Of a stretch of 64,000 nucleotides of DNA, positions 33,701-46,914 are shown in pieces. The notes beneath the pieces are model-generated. The model made no database searches. It worked only from the letters and a program-made list of their open reading frames with translations, and had not been told where the DNA came from. Every line of letters starts with the position of its first letter. Positions within the stretch are counted from its first letter, which is position 1. The position numbers and the translations under genes were made by a program. This DNA comes from Megaustenia siamemsis. Taxonomy: Eukaryota > Mollusca > Gastropoda > Stylommatophora > Ariophantidae. The DNA is taken from NCBI GenBank assembly GCA_032433765.1, contig JAVIAB010000041.1:82273928-82337927 (forward strand), written 5' to 3'.

Positions 33701-36700
33701 AGTGGTTGCTGGTTGTGTTGTAGACAACAGTCTGGTGGGAGTCAGTGGTAGCTGGTTGTGTTGTAGACAACAGTCTGGTGGGAGTCAGTGGTAGCTGGTT
33801 GTGTTGTAGACAACAGTCTGGTGGGAGTCAGTGGCAGCTGGTTGTGTTGTAGACAACAGTCTGGTGGGAGTCAGTGGTAGCTGGTTGTGTTGTAGACAAC
33901 AGTCTGGTGGGAGTCAGTGGTAGCTGGTTGTGTTGTAGACAACAGTCTGGTGGGAGTCAGTGGTAGCTGGTTGTGTTGTAGACAACAGTCTGGTGGGAGT
34001 CAGTGGTAGCTGGTTGTGTTGTAGACAACAGTCTGGTGGGAGTCAGTGGTAGCTGGTTGTGTTGTAGACAACAGTCTGGTGGGAGTCAGTGGTAGCTGGT
34101 TGTGTTGTAGACAACTGTCTGGTGGGAGTCAGTGGTAGCTGATTGTGTTGTAGAGAACTGTCTGGTGGGAGTCAGTGGTAGCTGGTTGTGTTGTAGACAA
34201 CTGTCTGGTGGGAGTCAGTGGTAGCTGGTTGTGTTGTAGACAACTAACTGGTGGGAGTCAGTGGTAGCTGGTTGTGTTGTAGACAACTAACCGGTGGGAG
34301 TCAGTGGTAGCTGGTTGTTTACTAGACAACTGTCTGGTGTTAGTCAGTGGTTTCAGGTGGTGTTGTAGACAACTGTCTGGTGGGAGTCAGTGGTAGCTGG
34401 TTGTGTTGTAGACAACTGTCTGGTGGGAGTCAGTGGTAGCTGGTTGTGTTGTAGACAACAATCTGGTGGGATCACTTGGTTGTGTTGTAGACAACAGTCT
34501 GGTGGGATCACTTGGTTGTGTTGTAGACAACAGTCTGGTGGGAGTCAGTGGTAGCTGGTTGTGTTGTAGACAACTGTCTGGTGGGAGTTAGTGGTAGCTG
34601 GTTGTGTTGTAGACAACTGTCTGGTGGGAGTCAGTGGTAGCTGGTTGTGTTGTAGACAACAGTCTGGTGGGAGTCAGTGGTAGCTGGTTGTGTTGTAGAC
34701 AACAGTCTGGTGGGAGTCAGTGGTAGCTGGTTGTGTTGTAGACAACAGTCTGGTGGGAGTCAGTGGTAGCTGGTTGTGTTGTAGACAACAGTCTGGTGGG
34801 AGTCAGTAGTAGCTGGTTGTGTTGTAGACAACAGTCTGGTGGGAGTCAGTAGTAGCTGGTTGTGTTGTAGACAACAGTCTGGTGGGAGTCAGTAGTAGCT
34901 GGTTGTGTTGTAGACAACTGTCTGGTGGGAGTCAGTAGTAGCTGGTTGTTTTGTAGACAACTGTCTGGTGGGAGTCAGTGGTAGCTGGTTGTGTTGTAGA
35001 CAACAGTCTGGTGGGAGTCAGTAGTAGCTGGTTGTGTTGTAGACAACAGTCTGGTGGGAGTCAGTGGTAGCTGGTTGTGTTGTAGACAACAGTCTGGTGG
35101 GAGTCAGTGGTAGCTGGTTGTGTTGTAGACAACAGTCTGGTGGGAGTCAGTGGTAGCTGGTTGTGTTGTAGACAACAGTCTGGTGGGAGTCAGTGGTAGC
35201 TGGTTGTGTTGTAGACAACAGTCTGGTGGGAGTCAGTGGTAGCTGGTTGTGTTGTAGACAACAGTCTGGTGGGAGTCAGTGGTAGCTGGTTGTGTTGTAG
35301 ACAACAGTCTGGTGGGAGTCAGTGGTAGCTGGTTGTGTTGTAGACAACTGTCTGGTGGGAGTCAGTGGTAGCTGATTGTGTTGTAGAGAACTGTCTGGTG
35401 GGAGTCAGTGGTAGCTGGTTGTGTTGTAGACAACTGTCTGGTGGGAGTCAGTGGTAGCTGGTTGTGTTGTAGACAACTAACTGGTGGGAGTCAGTGGTAG
35501 CTGGTTGTGTTGTAGACAACTAACCGGTGGGAGTCAGTGGTAGCTGGTTGTGTTGTAGACAACTGTCTGGTGTTAGTCAGTGGTTTCAGGTGGTGTTGTA
35601 GACAACTGTCTGGTGGGAGTCAGTGGTAGCTGGTTGTGTTGTAGACAACTGTCTGGTGGGAGTCAGTGGTAGCTGGTTGTGTTGTAGACAACAGTCTGGT
35701 GGGATCACTTGGTTGTGTTGTAGACAACAGTCTGGTGGGATCACTTGGTTGTGTTGTAGACAACAGTCTGGTGGGAGTCAGTGGTAGCTGGTTGTGTTGT
35801 AGACAACTGTCTGGTGGGAGTTAGTGGTAGCTGGTTGTGTTGTAGACAACTGTCTGGTGGGAGTCAGTGGTAGCTGGTTGTGTTGTAGACAACAGTCTGG
35901 TGGGAGTCAGTGGTAGCTGGTTGTGTTGTAGACAACAGTCTGGTGGGAGTCAGTGGTAGCTGGTTGTGTTGTAGACAACAGTCTGGTGGGAGTCAGTAGT
36001 AGCTGGTTGTGTTGTAGACAACAGTCTGGTGGGAGTCAGTAGTAGCTGGTTGTGTTGTAGACAACAGTCTGGTGGGAGTCAGTAGTAGCTGGTTGTGTTG
36101 TAGACAACTGTCTGGTGGGAGTCAGTAGTAGCTGGTTGTTTTGTAGACAACTGTCTGGTGGGAGTCAGTGGTAGCTGGTTGTGTTGTAGACAACAGTCTG
36201 GTGGAGTCAGTAGTAGCTGGTTGTGTTGTAGACAACAGTCTGGTGGGAGTCAGTGGTAGCTGGTTGTGTTGTAGACAACAGTCTGGTGGGAGTCAGTGGT
36301 AGCTGGTTGTGTTGTAGACAACAGTCTGGTGGGAGTCAGTGGTAGCTGGTTGTGTTGTAGACAACAGTCTGGTGGGAGTCAGTGGTAGCTGGTTGTGTTG
36401 TAGACAACAGTCTGGTGGGAGTCAGTGGTAGCTGGTTGTGTTGTAGACAACAGTCTGGTGGGAGTCAGTGGTAGCTGGTTGTGTTGTAGACAACAGTCTG
36501 GTGGGATCACTTGGTTGTGTTGTAGACAACAGTCTGGTGGGAGTCAGTGGTAGCTGGTTGTGTTGTAGACAACAGTCTGGTGGGAGTCAGTGGTAGCTAT
36601 TTGTGTTGTAGACAACAGTCTGGTGGGAGTCAGTGGTAGCTGGTTGTGTTGTAGACAACAGTCTGGTGGGAGTCAGTGGTAGCTGGTTGTGTTGTAGACA

Positions 36701-39700
36701 ACAGTCTGGTGGGAGTCAGTGGTAGCTGGTTGTGTTGTAGACAACAGTCTGGTGGGAGTCAGTGGTAGCTGGTTGTGTTGTAGACAACTGTCTGGTGGGA
36801 GTCAGTGGTAGCTGGTTGTGTTGTAGACAACTGTCTGGTGGGAGTCAGTGGTAGCTGGTTGTGTTGTAGACAACTGTCTGGTGGGAGTCAGTGGTAGCTG
36901 GTTGTGTTGTAGACAACTGTCTGGTGGGAGTCAGTGGTAGCTGGTTGTGTTGTAGACAACAGTCTGGTGGGAGTCAGTGGTAGCTGGTTGTGTTGTAGAC
37001 AACTGTCTGGTGGGAGTTAGTGGTAGCTGGTTGTGTTGTAGACAACTGTCTGGTGGGAGTCAGTGGTAGCTGGTTGTGTTGTAGACAACAGTCTGGTGGG
37101 AGTCAGTGGTAGCTGGTTGTGTTGTAGACAACAGTCTGGTGGGAGTCAGTGGTAGCTGGTTGTGTTGTAGACAACAGTCTGGTGGGAGTCAGTGGTAGCT
37201 GGTTGTGTTGTAGACAACAGTCTGGTGGGAGTCAGTAGTAGCTGGTTGTGTTGTAGACAACAGTCTGGTGGGAGTCAGTAGTAGCTGGTTGTGTTGTAGA
37301 CAACACTCTGGTGGGAGTCAGTAGTAGCTGGTTGTGTTGTAGACAACTGTCTGGTGGGAGTCAGTGGTAGCTGGTTGTTTTGTAGACAACTGTCTGGTGG
37401 GAGTCAGTGGTAGCTGGTTGTGTTGTAGACAACAGTCTGGTGGGAGTCAGTGGTAGCTGGTTGTGTTGTAGACAACAGTCTGGTGGGAGTCAGTGGTAGC
37501 TGGTTGTGTTGTAGACAACAGTCTGGTGGGAGTCAGTGGTAGCTGGTTGTGTTGTAGACAACAGTCTGGTGGGAGTCAGTGGTAGCTGGTTGTGTTGTAG
37601 ACAACAGTCTGGTGGGAGTCAGTGGTAGCTGGTTGTGTTGTAGACAACAGTCTGGTGGGAGTCAGTGGTAGCTGGTTGTGTTGTAGACAACAGTCTGGTG
37701 GGAGTCAGTGGTAGCTGGTTGTGTTGTAGACAACAGTCTGGTGGGAGTCAGTGGTAGCTGGTTGTGTTGTAGACAACTGTCTGGTGGGAGTCAGTGGTAG
37801 CTGATTGTGTTGTAGAGAACTGTCTGGTGGGAGTCAGTGGTAGCTGGTTGTGTTGTAGACAACTGTCTGGTGGGAGTCAGTGGTAGCTGGTTGTGTTGTA
37901 GACAACTAACTGGTGGGAGTCAGTGGTAGCTGGTTGTGTTGTAGACAACTAACCGGTGGGAGTCAGTGGTAGCTGGTTGTTTACTAGACAACTGTCTGGT
38001 GTTAGTCAGTGGTTTCAGGTGGTGTTGTAGACAACTGTCTGGTGGGAGTCAGTGGTAGCTGGTTGTGTTGTAGACAACTGTCTGGTGGGAGTCAGTGGTA
38101 GCTGGTTGTGTTGTAGACAACAGTCTGGTGGGATCACTTGGTTGTGTTGTAGACAACAGTCTGGTGGGATCACTTGGTTGTGTTGTAGACAACAGTCTGG
38201 TGGGAGTCAGTGGTAGCTGGTTGTGTTGTAGACAACTGTCTGGTGGGAGTTAGTGGTAGCTGGTTGTGTTGTAGACAACTGTCTGGTGGGAGTCAGTGGT
38301 AGCTGGTTGTGTTGTAGACAACAGTCTGGTGGGAGTCAGTGGTAGCTGGTTGTGTTGTAGACAACAGTCTGGTGGGAGTCAGTGGTAGCTGGTTGTGTTG
38401 TAGACAACAGTCTGGTGGGAGTCAGTGGTAGCTGGTTGTGTTGTAGACAACAGTCTGGTGGGAGTCAGTAGTAGCTGGTTGTGTTGTAGACAACAGTCTG
38501 GTGGGAGTCAGTAGTAGCTGGTTGTGTTGTAGACAACTGTCTGGTGGGAGTCAGTAGTAGCTGGTTGTTTTGTAGACAACTGTCTGGTGGGAGTCAGTGG
38601 TAGCTGGTTGTGTTGTAGACAACAGTCTGGTGGGAGTCAGTAGTAGCTGGTTGTGTTGTAGACAACAGTCTGGTGGGAGTCAGTGGTAGCTGGTTGTGTT
38701 GTAGACAACAGTCTGGTGGGAGTCAGTGGTAGCTGGTTGTGTTGTAGACAACAGTCTGGTGGGAGTCAGTGGTAGCTGGTTGTGTTGTAGACAACAGTCT
38801 GGTGGGAGTCAGTGGTAGCTGGTTGTGTTGTAGACAACAGTCTGGTGGGAGTCAGTGGTAGCTGGTTGTGTTGTAGACAACAGTCTGGTGGGAGTCAGTG
38901 GTAGCTGGTTGTGTTGTAGACAACAGTCTGGTGGGATCACTTGGTTGTGTTGTAGACAACAGTCTGGTGGGAGTCAGTGGTAGCTGGTTGTGTTGTAGAC
39001 AACAGTCTGGTGGGAGTCAGTGGTAGCTATTTGTGTTGTAGACAACAGTCTGGTGGGAGTCAGTGGTAGCTGGTTGTGTTGTAGACAACAGTCTGGTGGG
39101 AGTCAGTGGTAGCTGGTTGTGTTGTAGACAACAGTCTGGTGGGATCACTTGGTTGTGTTGTAGACAACAGTCTGGTGGGATCACTTGGTTGTGTTGTAGA
39201 CAACAGTCTGGTGGGAGTCAGTGGTAGCTGGTTGTGTTGTAGACAACTGTCTGGTGGGAGTCAGTGGTAGCTGGTTGTGTTGTAGACAACAGTCTGGTGG
39301 GAGTCAGTGGTAGCTGGTTGTGTTGTAGACAACAGTCTGGTGGGAGTCAGTGGTAGCTGGTTGTGTTGTAGACAACAGTCTGGTGGGAGTCAGTGGTAGC
39401 TGGTTGTGTTGTAGACAACAGTCTGGTGGGAGTCAGTGGCAGCTGGTTGTGTTGTAGACAACAGTCTGGTGGGAGTCAGTGGTAGCTGGTTGTGTTGTAG
39501 ACAACAGTCTGGTGGGAGTCAGTGGTAGCTGGTTGTGTTGTAGACAACAGTCTGGTGGGAGTCAGTGGTAGCTGGTTGTGTTGTAGACAACAGTCTGGTG
39601 GGAGTCAGTGGTAGCTGGTTGTGTTGTAGACAACAGTCTGGTGGGAGTCAGTGGTAGCTGGTTGTGTTGTAGACAACAGTCTGGTGGGAGTCAGTGGTAG

Positions 39701-42700
39701 CTGGTTGTGTTGTAGACAACAGTCTGGTGGGAGTCAGTGGTAGCTGATTGTGTTGTAGAGAACTGTCTGGTGGGAGTCAGTGGTAGCTGGTTGTGTTGTA
39801 GACAACTGTCTGGTGGGAGTCAGTGGTAGCTGGTTGTGTTGTAGACAACTAACTGGTGGGAGTCAGTGGTAGCTGGTTGTGTTGTAGACAACTAACCGGT
39901 GGGAGTCAGTGGTAGCTGGTTGTTTACTAGACAACTGTCTGGTGTTAGTCAGTGGTTTCAGGTGGTGTTGTAGACAACAGTCTGGTGGGAGTCAGTGGTA
40001 GCTGGTTGTGTTGTAGACAACAGTCTGGTGGGAGTCAGTGGTAGCTGGTTGTGTTGTAGACAACTGTCTGGTGGGAGTCAGTGGTAGCTGGTGGTGCTGT
40101 AGACAACTGTCTGGTGGGAGTCAGTGGTAGCTGGTGGTGCTGTAGACAACTGTCTGGTGGGAGTCAGTGGTAGCTGGTGGTGTTGTAGAGAACTGTCTGG
40201 TGGGAGTTAGTGGTAGCTGGTGGTGTTGTAGACAACTGTCTGGTGGGAGTTAGTGGTAGCTGGTTGTGTTGTAGACAACTGTCTGGTGGGATCACTTGGT
40301 TGTGTTGTAGACAACAGTCTGGTGGGATCACTTGGTTGTGTTGTAGACAACAGTCTGGTGGGAGTCAGTGGTAGCTGGTTGTGTTGTAGACAACAGTCTG
40401 GTGGGAGTCAGTGGTAGCTGGTTGTGTTGTAGAGAACTGTCTGGTGGGAGTCAGTGGTAGCTGGTTGTGTTGTAGACAACAGTCTGGTGGGAGTCAGTGG
40501 TAGCTGGTTGTGTTGTAGACAACAGTCTGGTGGGATCACTTGGTTGTGTTGTAGACAACAGTCTGGTGGGAGTCAGTGGTAGCTGGTTGTGTTGTAGACA
40601 ACAGTCTGGTGGGATCACTTGGTTGTGTTGTAGACAACAGTCTGGTGGGAGTCAGTGGTAGCTGGTTGTGTTGTAGACAATAGTCTGGTGGGAGTCAGTG
40701 GTAGCTGGTTGTGTTGTAGACAACAGTCTGGTGGGATCACTTGGTTGTGTTGTAGACAACAGTCTGGTGGGAGTCAGTGGTAGCTGGTTGTGTTGTAGAC
40801 AACAGTCTGGTGGGAGTCAGTGGTAGCTGGTTGTGTTGTAGACAACAGTCTGGTGGGAGTCAGTGGTAGCTGGTTGTGTTGTAGACAACAGTCTGGTGGG
40901 AGTCAGTGGTAGCTGGTTGTGTTGTAGACAACAGTCTGGTGGGATCACTTGGTTGTGTTGTAGACAACAGTCTGGTGGGATCACTTGGTTGTGTTGTAGA
41001 CAACAGTCTGGTGGGAGTCAGTGGTAGCTGGTTGTGTTGTAGACAACTGTCTGGTGGGAGTCAGTGGTAGCTGGTTGTGTTGTAGACAACTGTCTGGTGG
41101 GAGTCAGTGGTAGCTGGTTGTGTTGTAGACAACAGTCTGGTGGGAGTCAGTGGTAGCTGGTTGTGTTGTAGACAACAGTCTGGTGGGAGTCAGTGGTAGC
41201 TGGTTGTGTTGTAGACAACAGTCTGGTGGGAGTCAGTGGTAGCTGGTTGTGTTGTAGACAACAGTCTGGTGGGAGTCAGTGGCAGCTGGTTGTGTTGTAG
41301 ACAACAGTCTGGTGGGAGTCAGTGGTAGCTGGTTGTGTTGTAGACAACAGTCTGGTGGGAGTCAGTGGTAGCTGGTTGTGTTGTAGACAACAGTCTGGTG
41401 GGAGTCAGTGGTAGCTGGTTGTGTTGTAGACAACAGTCTGGTGGGAGTCAGTGGTAGCTGGTTGTGTTGTAGACAACAGTCTGGTGGGAGTCAGTGGTAG
41501 CTGGTTGTGTTGTAGACAACAGTCTGGTGGGAGTCAGTGGTAGCTGGTTGTGTTGTAGACAACAGTCTGGTGGGAGTCAGTGGTAGCTGATTGTGTTGTA
41601 GAGAACTGTCTGGTGGGAGTCAGTGGTAGCTGGTTGTGTTGTAGACAACTGTCTGGTGGGAGTCAGTGGTAGCTGGTTGTGTTGTAGACAACTAACTGGT
41701 GGGAGTCAGTGGTAGCTGGTTGTGTTGTAGACAACTAACCGGTGGGAGTCAGTGGTAGCTGGTTGTTTACTAGACAACTGTCTGGTGTTAGTCAGTGGTT
41801 TCAGGTGGTGTTGTAGACAACAGTCTGGTGGGAGTCAGTGGTAGCTGGTTGTGTTGTAGACAACAGTCTGGTGGGAGTCAGTGGTAGCTGGTTGTGTTGT
41901 AGACAACTGTCTGGTGGGAGTCAGTGGTAGCTGGTGGTGCTGTAGACAACTGTCTGGTGGGAGTCAGTGGTAGCTGGTGGTGCTGTAGACAACTGTCTGG
42001 TGGGAGTCAGTGGTAGCTGGTGGTGTTGTAGAGAACTGTCTGGTGGGAGTTAGTGGTAGCTGGTGGTGTTGTAGACAACTGTCTGGTGGGAGTTAGTGGT
42101 AGCTGGTTGTGTTGTAGACAACTGTCTGGTGGGATCACTTGGTTGTGTTGTAGACAACAGTCTGGTGGGATCACTTGGTTGTGTTGTAGACAACAGTCTG
42201 GTGGGAGTCAGTGGTAGCTGGTTGTGTTGTAGACAACAGTCTGGTGGGAGTCAGTGGTAGCTGGTTGTGTTGTAGAGAACTGTCTGGTGGGAGTCAGTGG
42301 TAGCTGGTTGTGTTGTAGACAACAGTCTGGTGGGAGTCAGTGGTAGCTGGTTGTGTTGTAGACAACAGTCTGGTGGGATCACTTGGTTGTGTTGTAGACA
42401 ACAGTCTGGTGGGAGTCAGTGGTAGCTGGTTGTGTTGTAGACAACAGTCTGGTGGGATCACTTGGTTGTGTTGTAGACAACAGTCTGGTGGGAGTCAGTG
42501 GTAGCTGGTTGTGTTGTAGACAATAGTCTGGTGGGAGTCAGTGGTAGCTGGTTGTGTTGTAGACAACAGTCTGGTGGGATCACTTGGTTGTGTTGTAGAC
42601 AACAGTCTGGTGGGAGTCAGTGGTAGCTGGTTGTGTTGTAGACAACAGTCTGGTGGGAGTCAGTGGTAGCTGGTTGTGTTGTAGACAACAGTCTGGTGGG

Positions 42701-43970
42701 AGTCAGTGGTAGCTGGTTGTGTTGTAGACAACAGTCTGGTGGGAGTCAGTGGTAGCTGGTTGTGTTGTAGACAACAGTCTGGTGGGATCACTTGGTTGTG
42801 TTGTAGACAACAGTCTGGTGGGATCACTTGGTTGTGTTGTAGACAACAGTCTGGTGGGAGTCAGTGGTAGCTGGTTGTGTTGTAGACAACTGTCTGGTGG
42901 GAGTCAGTGGTAGCTGGTTGTGTTGTAGACAACTGTCTGGTGGGAGTCAGTGGTAGCTGGTTTAGACAACAGTCTGGTGGGAGTCAGTGGTAGCTGGTTG
43001 TGTTGTAGACAACAGTCTGGTGGGAGTCAGTGGTAGCTGGTTGTGTTGTAGACAACAGTCTGGTGGGAGTCAGTGGTAGCTGGTTGTGTTGTAGACAACA
43101 GTCTGGTGGGAGTCAGTAGTAGCTGGTTGTGTTGTAGACAACAGTCTGGTGGGAGTCAGTAGTAGCTGGTTGTGTTGTAGACAACTGTCTGGTGGGAGTC
43201 AGTGGTAGCTGGTTGTGTTGTAGACAACAGTCTGGTGGGAGTCAGTGGTAGCTGGTTGTGTTGTAGACAACAGTCTGGTGGGAGTCAGTGGTAGCTGGTT
43301 GTGTTGTAGACAACAGTCTGGTGGGAGTCAGTGGTAGCTGGTTGTGTTGTAGACAACAGTCTGGTGGGAGTCAGTGGTAGCTGGTTGTGTTGTAGACAAC
43401 AGTCTGGTGGGAGTCAGTGGTAGCTGGTTGTGTTGTAGACAACAGTCTGGTGGGAGTCAGTGGTAGCTGGTTGTGTTGTAGACAACAGTCTGGTGGGAGT
43501 CAGTGGTAGCTGGTTGTGTTGTAGACAACAGTCTGGTGGGAGTCAGTGGTAGCTGGTTGTGTTGTAGACAACAGTCTGGTGGGAGTCAGTGGTAGCTGGT
43601 TGTGTTGTAGACAACAGTCTGGTGGGATCACTTGGTTGTGTTGTAGACAACAGTCTGGTGGGAGTCAGTGGTAGCTGGTTGTGTTGTAGACAATAGTCTG
43701 GTGGGAGTTAGTGGTAGCTGGTGGTGTTGTAGACAACTGTCTGGTGGGAGTTAGTGGTAGCTGGTTGTGTTGTAGACAACTGTCTGGTGGGTGTTAGTGG
43801 AAGCTGTTTGTGTTGTAGACAACTGTCTGGTGGGAGTTAGTGGTAGCTGGTGGTGTTGTAGACAACAGTCTGGTGGGAGTTTGTGGTAGCTGGTTGTGTT
43901 GCAGGTGACTGTCTGGTGGGAGTCAGTGGTAGCTGGTTGTCTTGTAGACAACTGTCTGGTGGGAGTCAGG
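21784..43970. repeat. 22-kb composite minisatellite of 36- and 43-bp units
   Basis: Two unit types share ggttgtgttgtagacaac and tctggtggga: a 36-bp form joined by tcacttggtt and a 43-bp form joined by gtcagtggtagctggttg. I estimate about 520 units. Runs of the 36-bp form recur near 22740, 24030, 25890, 27090, 28780 and 30730. A rarer variant block (actaactggtggg, actaaccggtggg, ttgtttactagac) recurs near 34245, 35480, 37905, 39845 and 41690. Each unit contains GTTGT-AG-ACAAC. The edges at 31790-31970 and after 43690 are diverged. The array fills almost the whole intron between the 50-nt and 42-nt exons. Its many open frames on both strands are artefacts. Confidence 0.97.
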
Positions 43971-44082
43971 GGCTCTGGGTGTTGGGAGTCATGATGTAAT
44001 TTTTGTTTTCCCTGTTATAAAAGAGAGCTCAGCTAGAAATTTGTGAGGATCCTTGGAGTTAACTGAATCTTGTTGATTTCAG

Positions 44083-44124
44083 AATGGATGACCAGTTTGC
44101 AGCTTTGCATGACAACCCAGACAT
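44083..44124 (+). CDS. DDX54: DDX54 42-nt exon (MDDQFAALHDNPD)
   Basis: Acceptor tgttgatttcag ends at 44082; donor GTAAGT starts at 44125. It completes the Lys codon from the previous exon and reads MDDQFAALHDNPD, then two bases of an Ile codon. This segment, between the GG motif and TPGR, is a DDX54 signature (GGDxMxDQFAALHxNPDI). It lies directly after the end of the 22-kb array, with about 110 bases of unique sequence between. Confidence 0.95.
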
Positions 44125-44417
44125 GTAAGTGATGTTGTGTGTGGCAGGAAACTAGCACTGACCAATGAATTTGTTGACATTTGGCATGGATGTTTGTGAC
44201 AATAATAAACTTGAATGTAAATGACAATAATGACAACAAAACATGTTCTACAGGATTGCCCCCAGTACACACACTTGAGAAGGACAATGTGGTCCACACC
44301 CACCTCCCTGGAAGAGAAACTATATGGGGCAATCGAATCACTTAAACAGACAGCTGACTTCATGAGAGAGTCTGGTATCCTACTCTGATTGAGTCCTGAT
44401 CGCAGAGAGAGAGAGAT
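44125..44417. other. Unique intron sequence
   Basis: About 290 bases after the 42-nt exon with no gene or repeat recognised except a short GA run near 44405, which leads into the 31-bp array. Confidence 0.6.
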
Positions 44418-45760
44418 AATGGACATAGACTTGAATGTTAAATACAATAATGGACAAAAACTTGAATATAAAAGACATTAATGGACAAAAACTTGAAAAT
44501 AAATGACTATAATGGACAAAAACTTGAAAATAAATGACTATAATGGACAAAAACTTGAATATAAATGACTATAATGGTCAAAAACTTGAAAATAAATGAC
44601 TATAATGGACAAAAACTTGAATATAAATGACTATAATGGACAAAAACTTGAAAATAAATGACTATAATGGACAAAAACTTATAAATGACTATAATGGACA
44701 AAAACTTGAAAATAAATGACTATAATGGACAAAAACTTGAATATAAATGACTATAATGGTCAAAAACTTGAAAATAAATGACTATAATGGACAAAAACTT
44801 GAATATAAATGACTATAATGGACAAAAACTTGAAAATAAATGACTATAATGGACAAAAACTTATAAATGACTATAATGGACAAAAACTTGAAAATAAATG
44901 ACTATAATGGACAAAAACTTGAATATAAATGACTATAATGGTCAAAAACTTGAAAATAAATGACTATAATGGACAAAAACTTGAAAATAAATGAGTGTAA
45001 TGGACAAAAACTTGAAAATAAATGACTATAATGGACAAAAACTTGAAAATAAATGAGTGTAATGGACAAAAACTTGAAAATAAATGACTATAATGGACAA
45101 AAACTTGAAAATAAATGACTATAATGGACAAAAACTTGAAAATAAATGACTATAATGGACAAAAACTTGAATATAAATGACTATAATGGACAAAAACTTG
45201 AAAATAAATGACTATAATGGACAAAAACTTATAAATGACTATAATGGACAAAAACTTGAAAATAAATGACTATAATGGACAAAAACTTGAATATAAATGA
45301 CTATAATGGTCAAAAACTTGAAAATAAATGACTATAATGGACAAAAACTTGAAAATAAATGAGTGTAATGGACAAAAACTTGAAAATAAATGACTATAAT
45401 GGACAAAAACTTGAAAATAAGTGAGTGTAATGGACAAAAACTTGAAAATAAATTACTATAATGGACAAAAACTTGAAAATAAATGACTATAATGGACAAA
45501 AACTTGAATATAAATGACTATAATGGTCAAAAACTTGAAAATAAATGACTATAATGGACAAAAACTTGAAAATAAATGAGTGTAATGGACAAAAACTTGA
45601 AAATAAATGACTATAATGGACAAAAACTTGAAAATAAGTGAGTGTAATGGACAAAAACTTGAAAATAAATGACTATAATGGACAAAAACTTGAAATAAAT
45701 GACTATAATGGTCATAGACTTGACTTGAATATAAATGTCAATAATGGACATAGACTTTGT
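44418..45760. repeat. 31-bp minisatellite, about 43 copies
   Basis: The A-rich unit contains atggacaaaaacttgaaaat and aaatgactata. Variants are gaatataaatg, a shortened acttataaatg, atggtcaaaa, and gagtgtaatgg. The order of variants (gaaaata, gaatata, short, gaaaata) repeats about every 180-200 bases at 44520-44960 and again at 45140-45310, so a multi-unit block was duplicated. Confidence 0.95.
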
Positions 45761-45785
45761 TTTAATATAGAGAGTAATATTCGTT

Positions 45786-46790
45786 GTACAGTAGTTGTGT
45801 TCTATGTTGGGATGTCTTGTGTACAGTAGTTGTTCTCTATGTTGGGATGTCTTGTGTACAGTAGTTGTGCTCTATGTTGGGATGTCTTGTGTACAGTAGT
45901 TGTGCTGTATGTTGGGATGTCTTGTGTACAGTAGGTGTGTTCTATGTTGGGATGTCTTGTGTACAGTAGATGTGCTCTATGTTGGGGTGTCTTGTGTACA
46001 GTAGTTGTGTTCTATGTTGGGATGTCTTGCATACAGTAGATGTGTTCTATGTTGGGATGTCTTGTGTACAGTAGTTGTGTTCTATGTTGGGATGTCTTGT
46101 GTACAGTAGTTGTGTTCTATGTTGGGATGTCTTGTGTACAGTAGTTGTGTTCTATGTTGGAATGTCTTGCATACAGTAGATGTGTTCTATGTTGGGATGT
46201 CTTGCATACAGTAGATGTGTTCTATGTTGGGATGTCTTGTGTACAGTAGTTGTGCTCTATGTTGGGATGTTTTGTGTACAGTAGGTGTGCTCTATGTTGG
46301 GATGTCTTGTGTACAGTAGTTGTGTTCTATGTTGGGATGTCTTGTGTACAGTAGATGTGCTCTATGTTGGGATGTCTTGTGTACAGTAGGTGTGTTCTAT
46401 GTTGGGATGTCTTGTGTACAGTAGATGTGCTCTATGTTGGGGTGTCTTGTGTACAGTAGTTGTGTTCTATGTTGGGATGTCTTGTGTACAGTAGTTGTGT
46501 TCTATGTTGGGATGTCTTGTGTACAGTAGTTGTGTTCTATGTTGGGATGTCTTGCATACAGTAGATGTGTTCTATGTTGGGATGTCTTGTGTACAGTAGT
46601 TGTGTTCTATGTTGGGATGTCTTGTGTACAGTAGTTGTGTTCTATGTTGGGATGTCTTGTGTACAGTAGTTGTGTTCTATGTTGGGATGTCTTGTGTACA
46701 GTAGTTGTGTTCTATGTTGGGATGTCTTGTGTACAGTAGTTGTGTTCTATGTTGGGATGTCTTGTGTACAGTAAATATGTTCTATATTGA
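45786..46790. repeat. 35-bp minisatellite, about 28 copies
   Basis: The unit contains gtacagtagttgtgttctat and gttgggatgtcttgt. Point variants are tagatgtg, taggtgtg and cttgcatac. It ends about 20 bases before the acceptor of the DEAD exon. Confidence 0.95.
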
Positions 46791-46812
46791 CTGTGTGCCA
46801 TTCCTGTCCTAG

Positions 46813-46908
46813 AATCATCGCCACCCCGGGACGTTTTCTTCACATTTTGGTGGAGATGGAGATGAGGCTGACAGCAGTGCAGTACATTGTCTTTGATGAG
46901 GCTGACAG
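46813..46908 (+). CDS. DDX54: DDX54 exon with TPGR and DEAD motifs
   Basis: Acceptor cctgtcctag ends at 46812. The exon completes an Ile codon and reads [19 protein letters not shown], then [12 protein letters not shown] and two bases of Arg. TPGR (motif Ib) contacts RNA; DEAD (motif II, Walker B) coordinates Mg-ATP. The donor is GCAAGT rather than GT; the joined reading frame (DEAD-RLFEMGF) requires exactly this cut, so the intron is of GC-AG type. Confidence 0.96.
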
Positions 46909-46914
46909 GCAAGT
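46909..46914 (+). other. GC-type 5' splice site
   Basis: CAG|GCAAGT: apart from the C at +2, every position fits the donor consensus, as is usual for natural GC-AG introns. The matching acceptor is ttccttgcag at 50934-50943. Confidence 0.85.
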
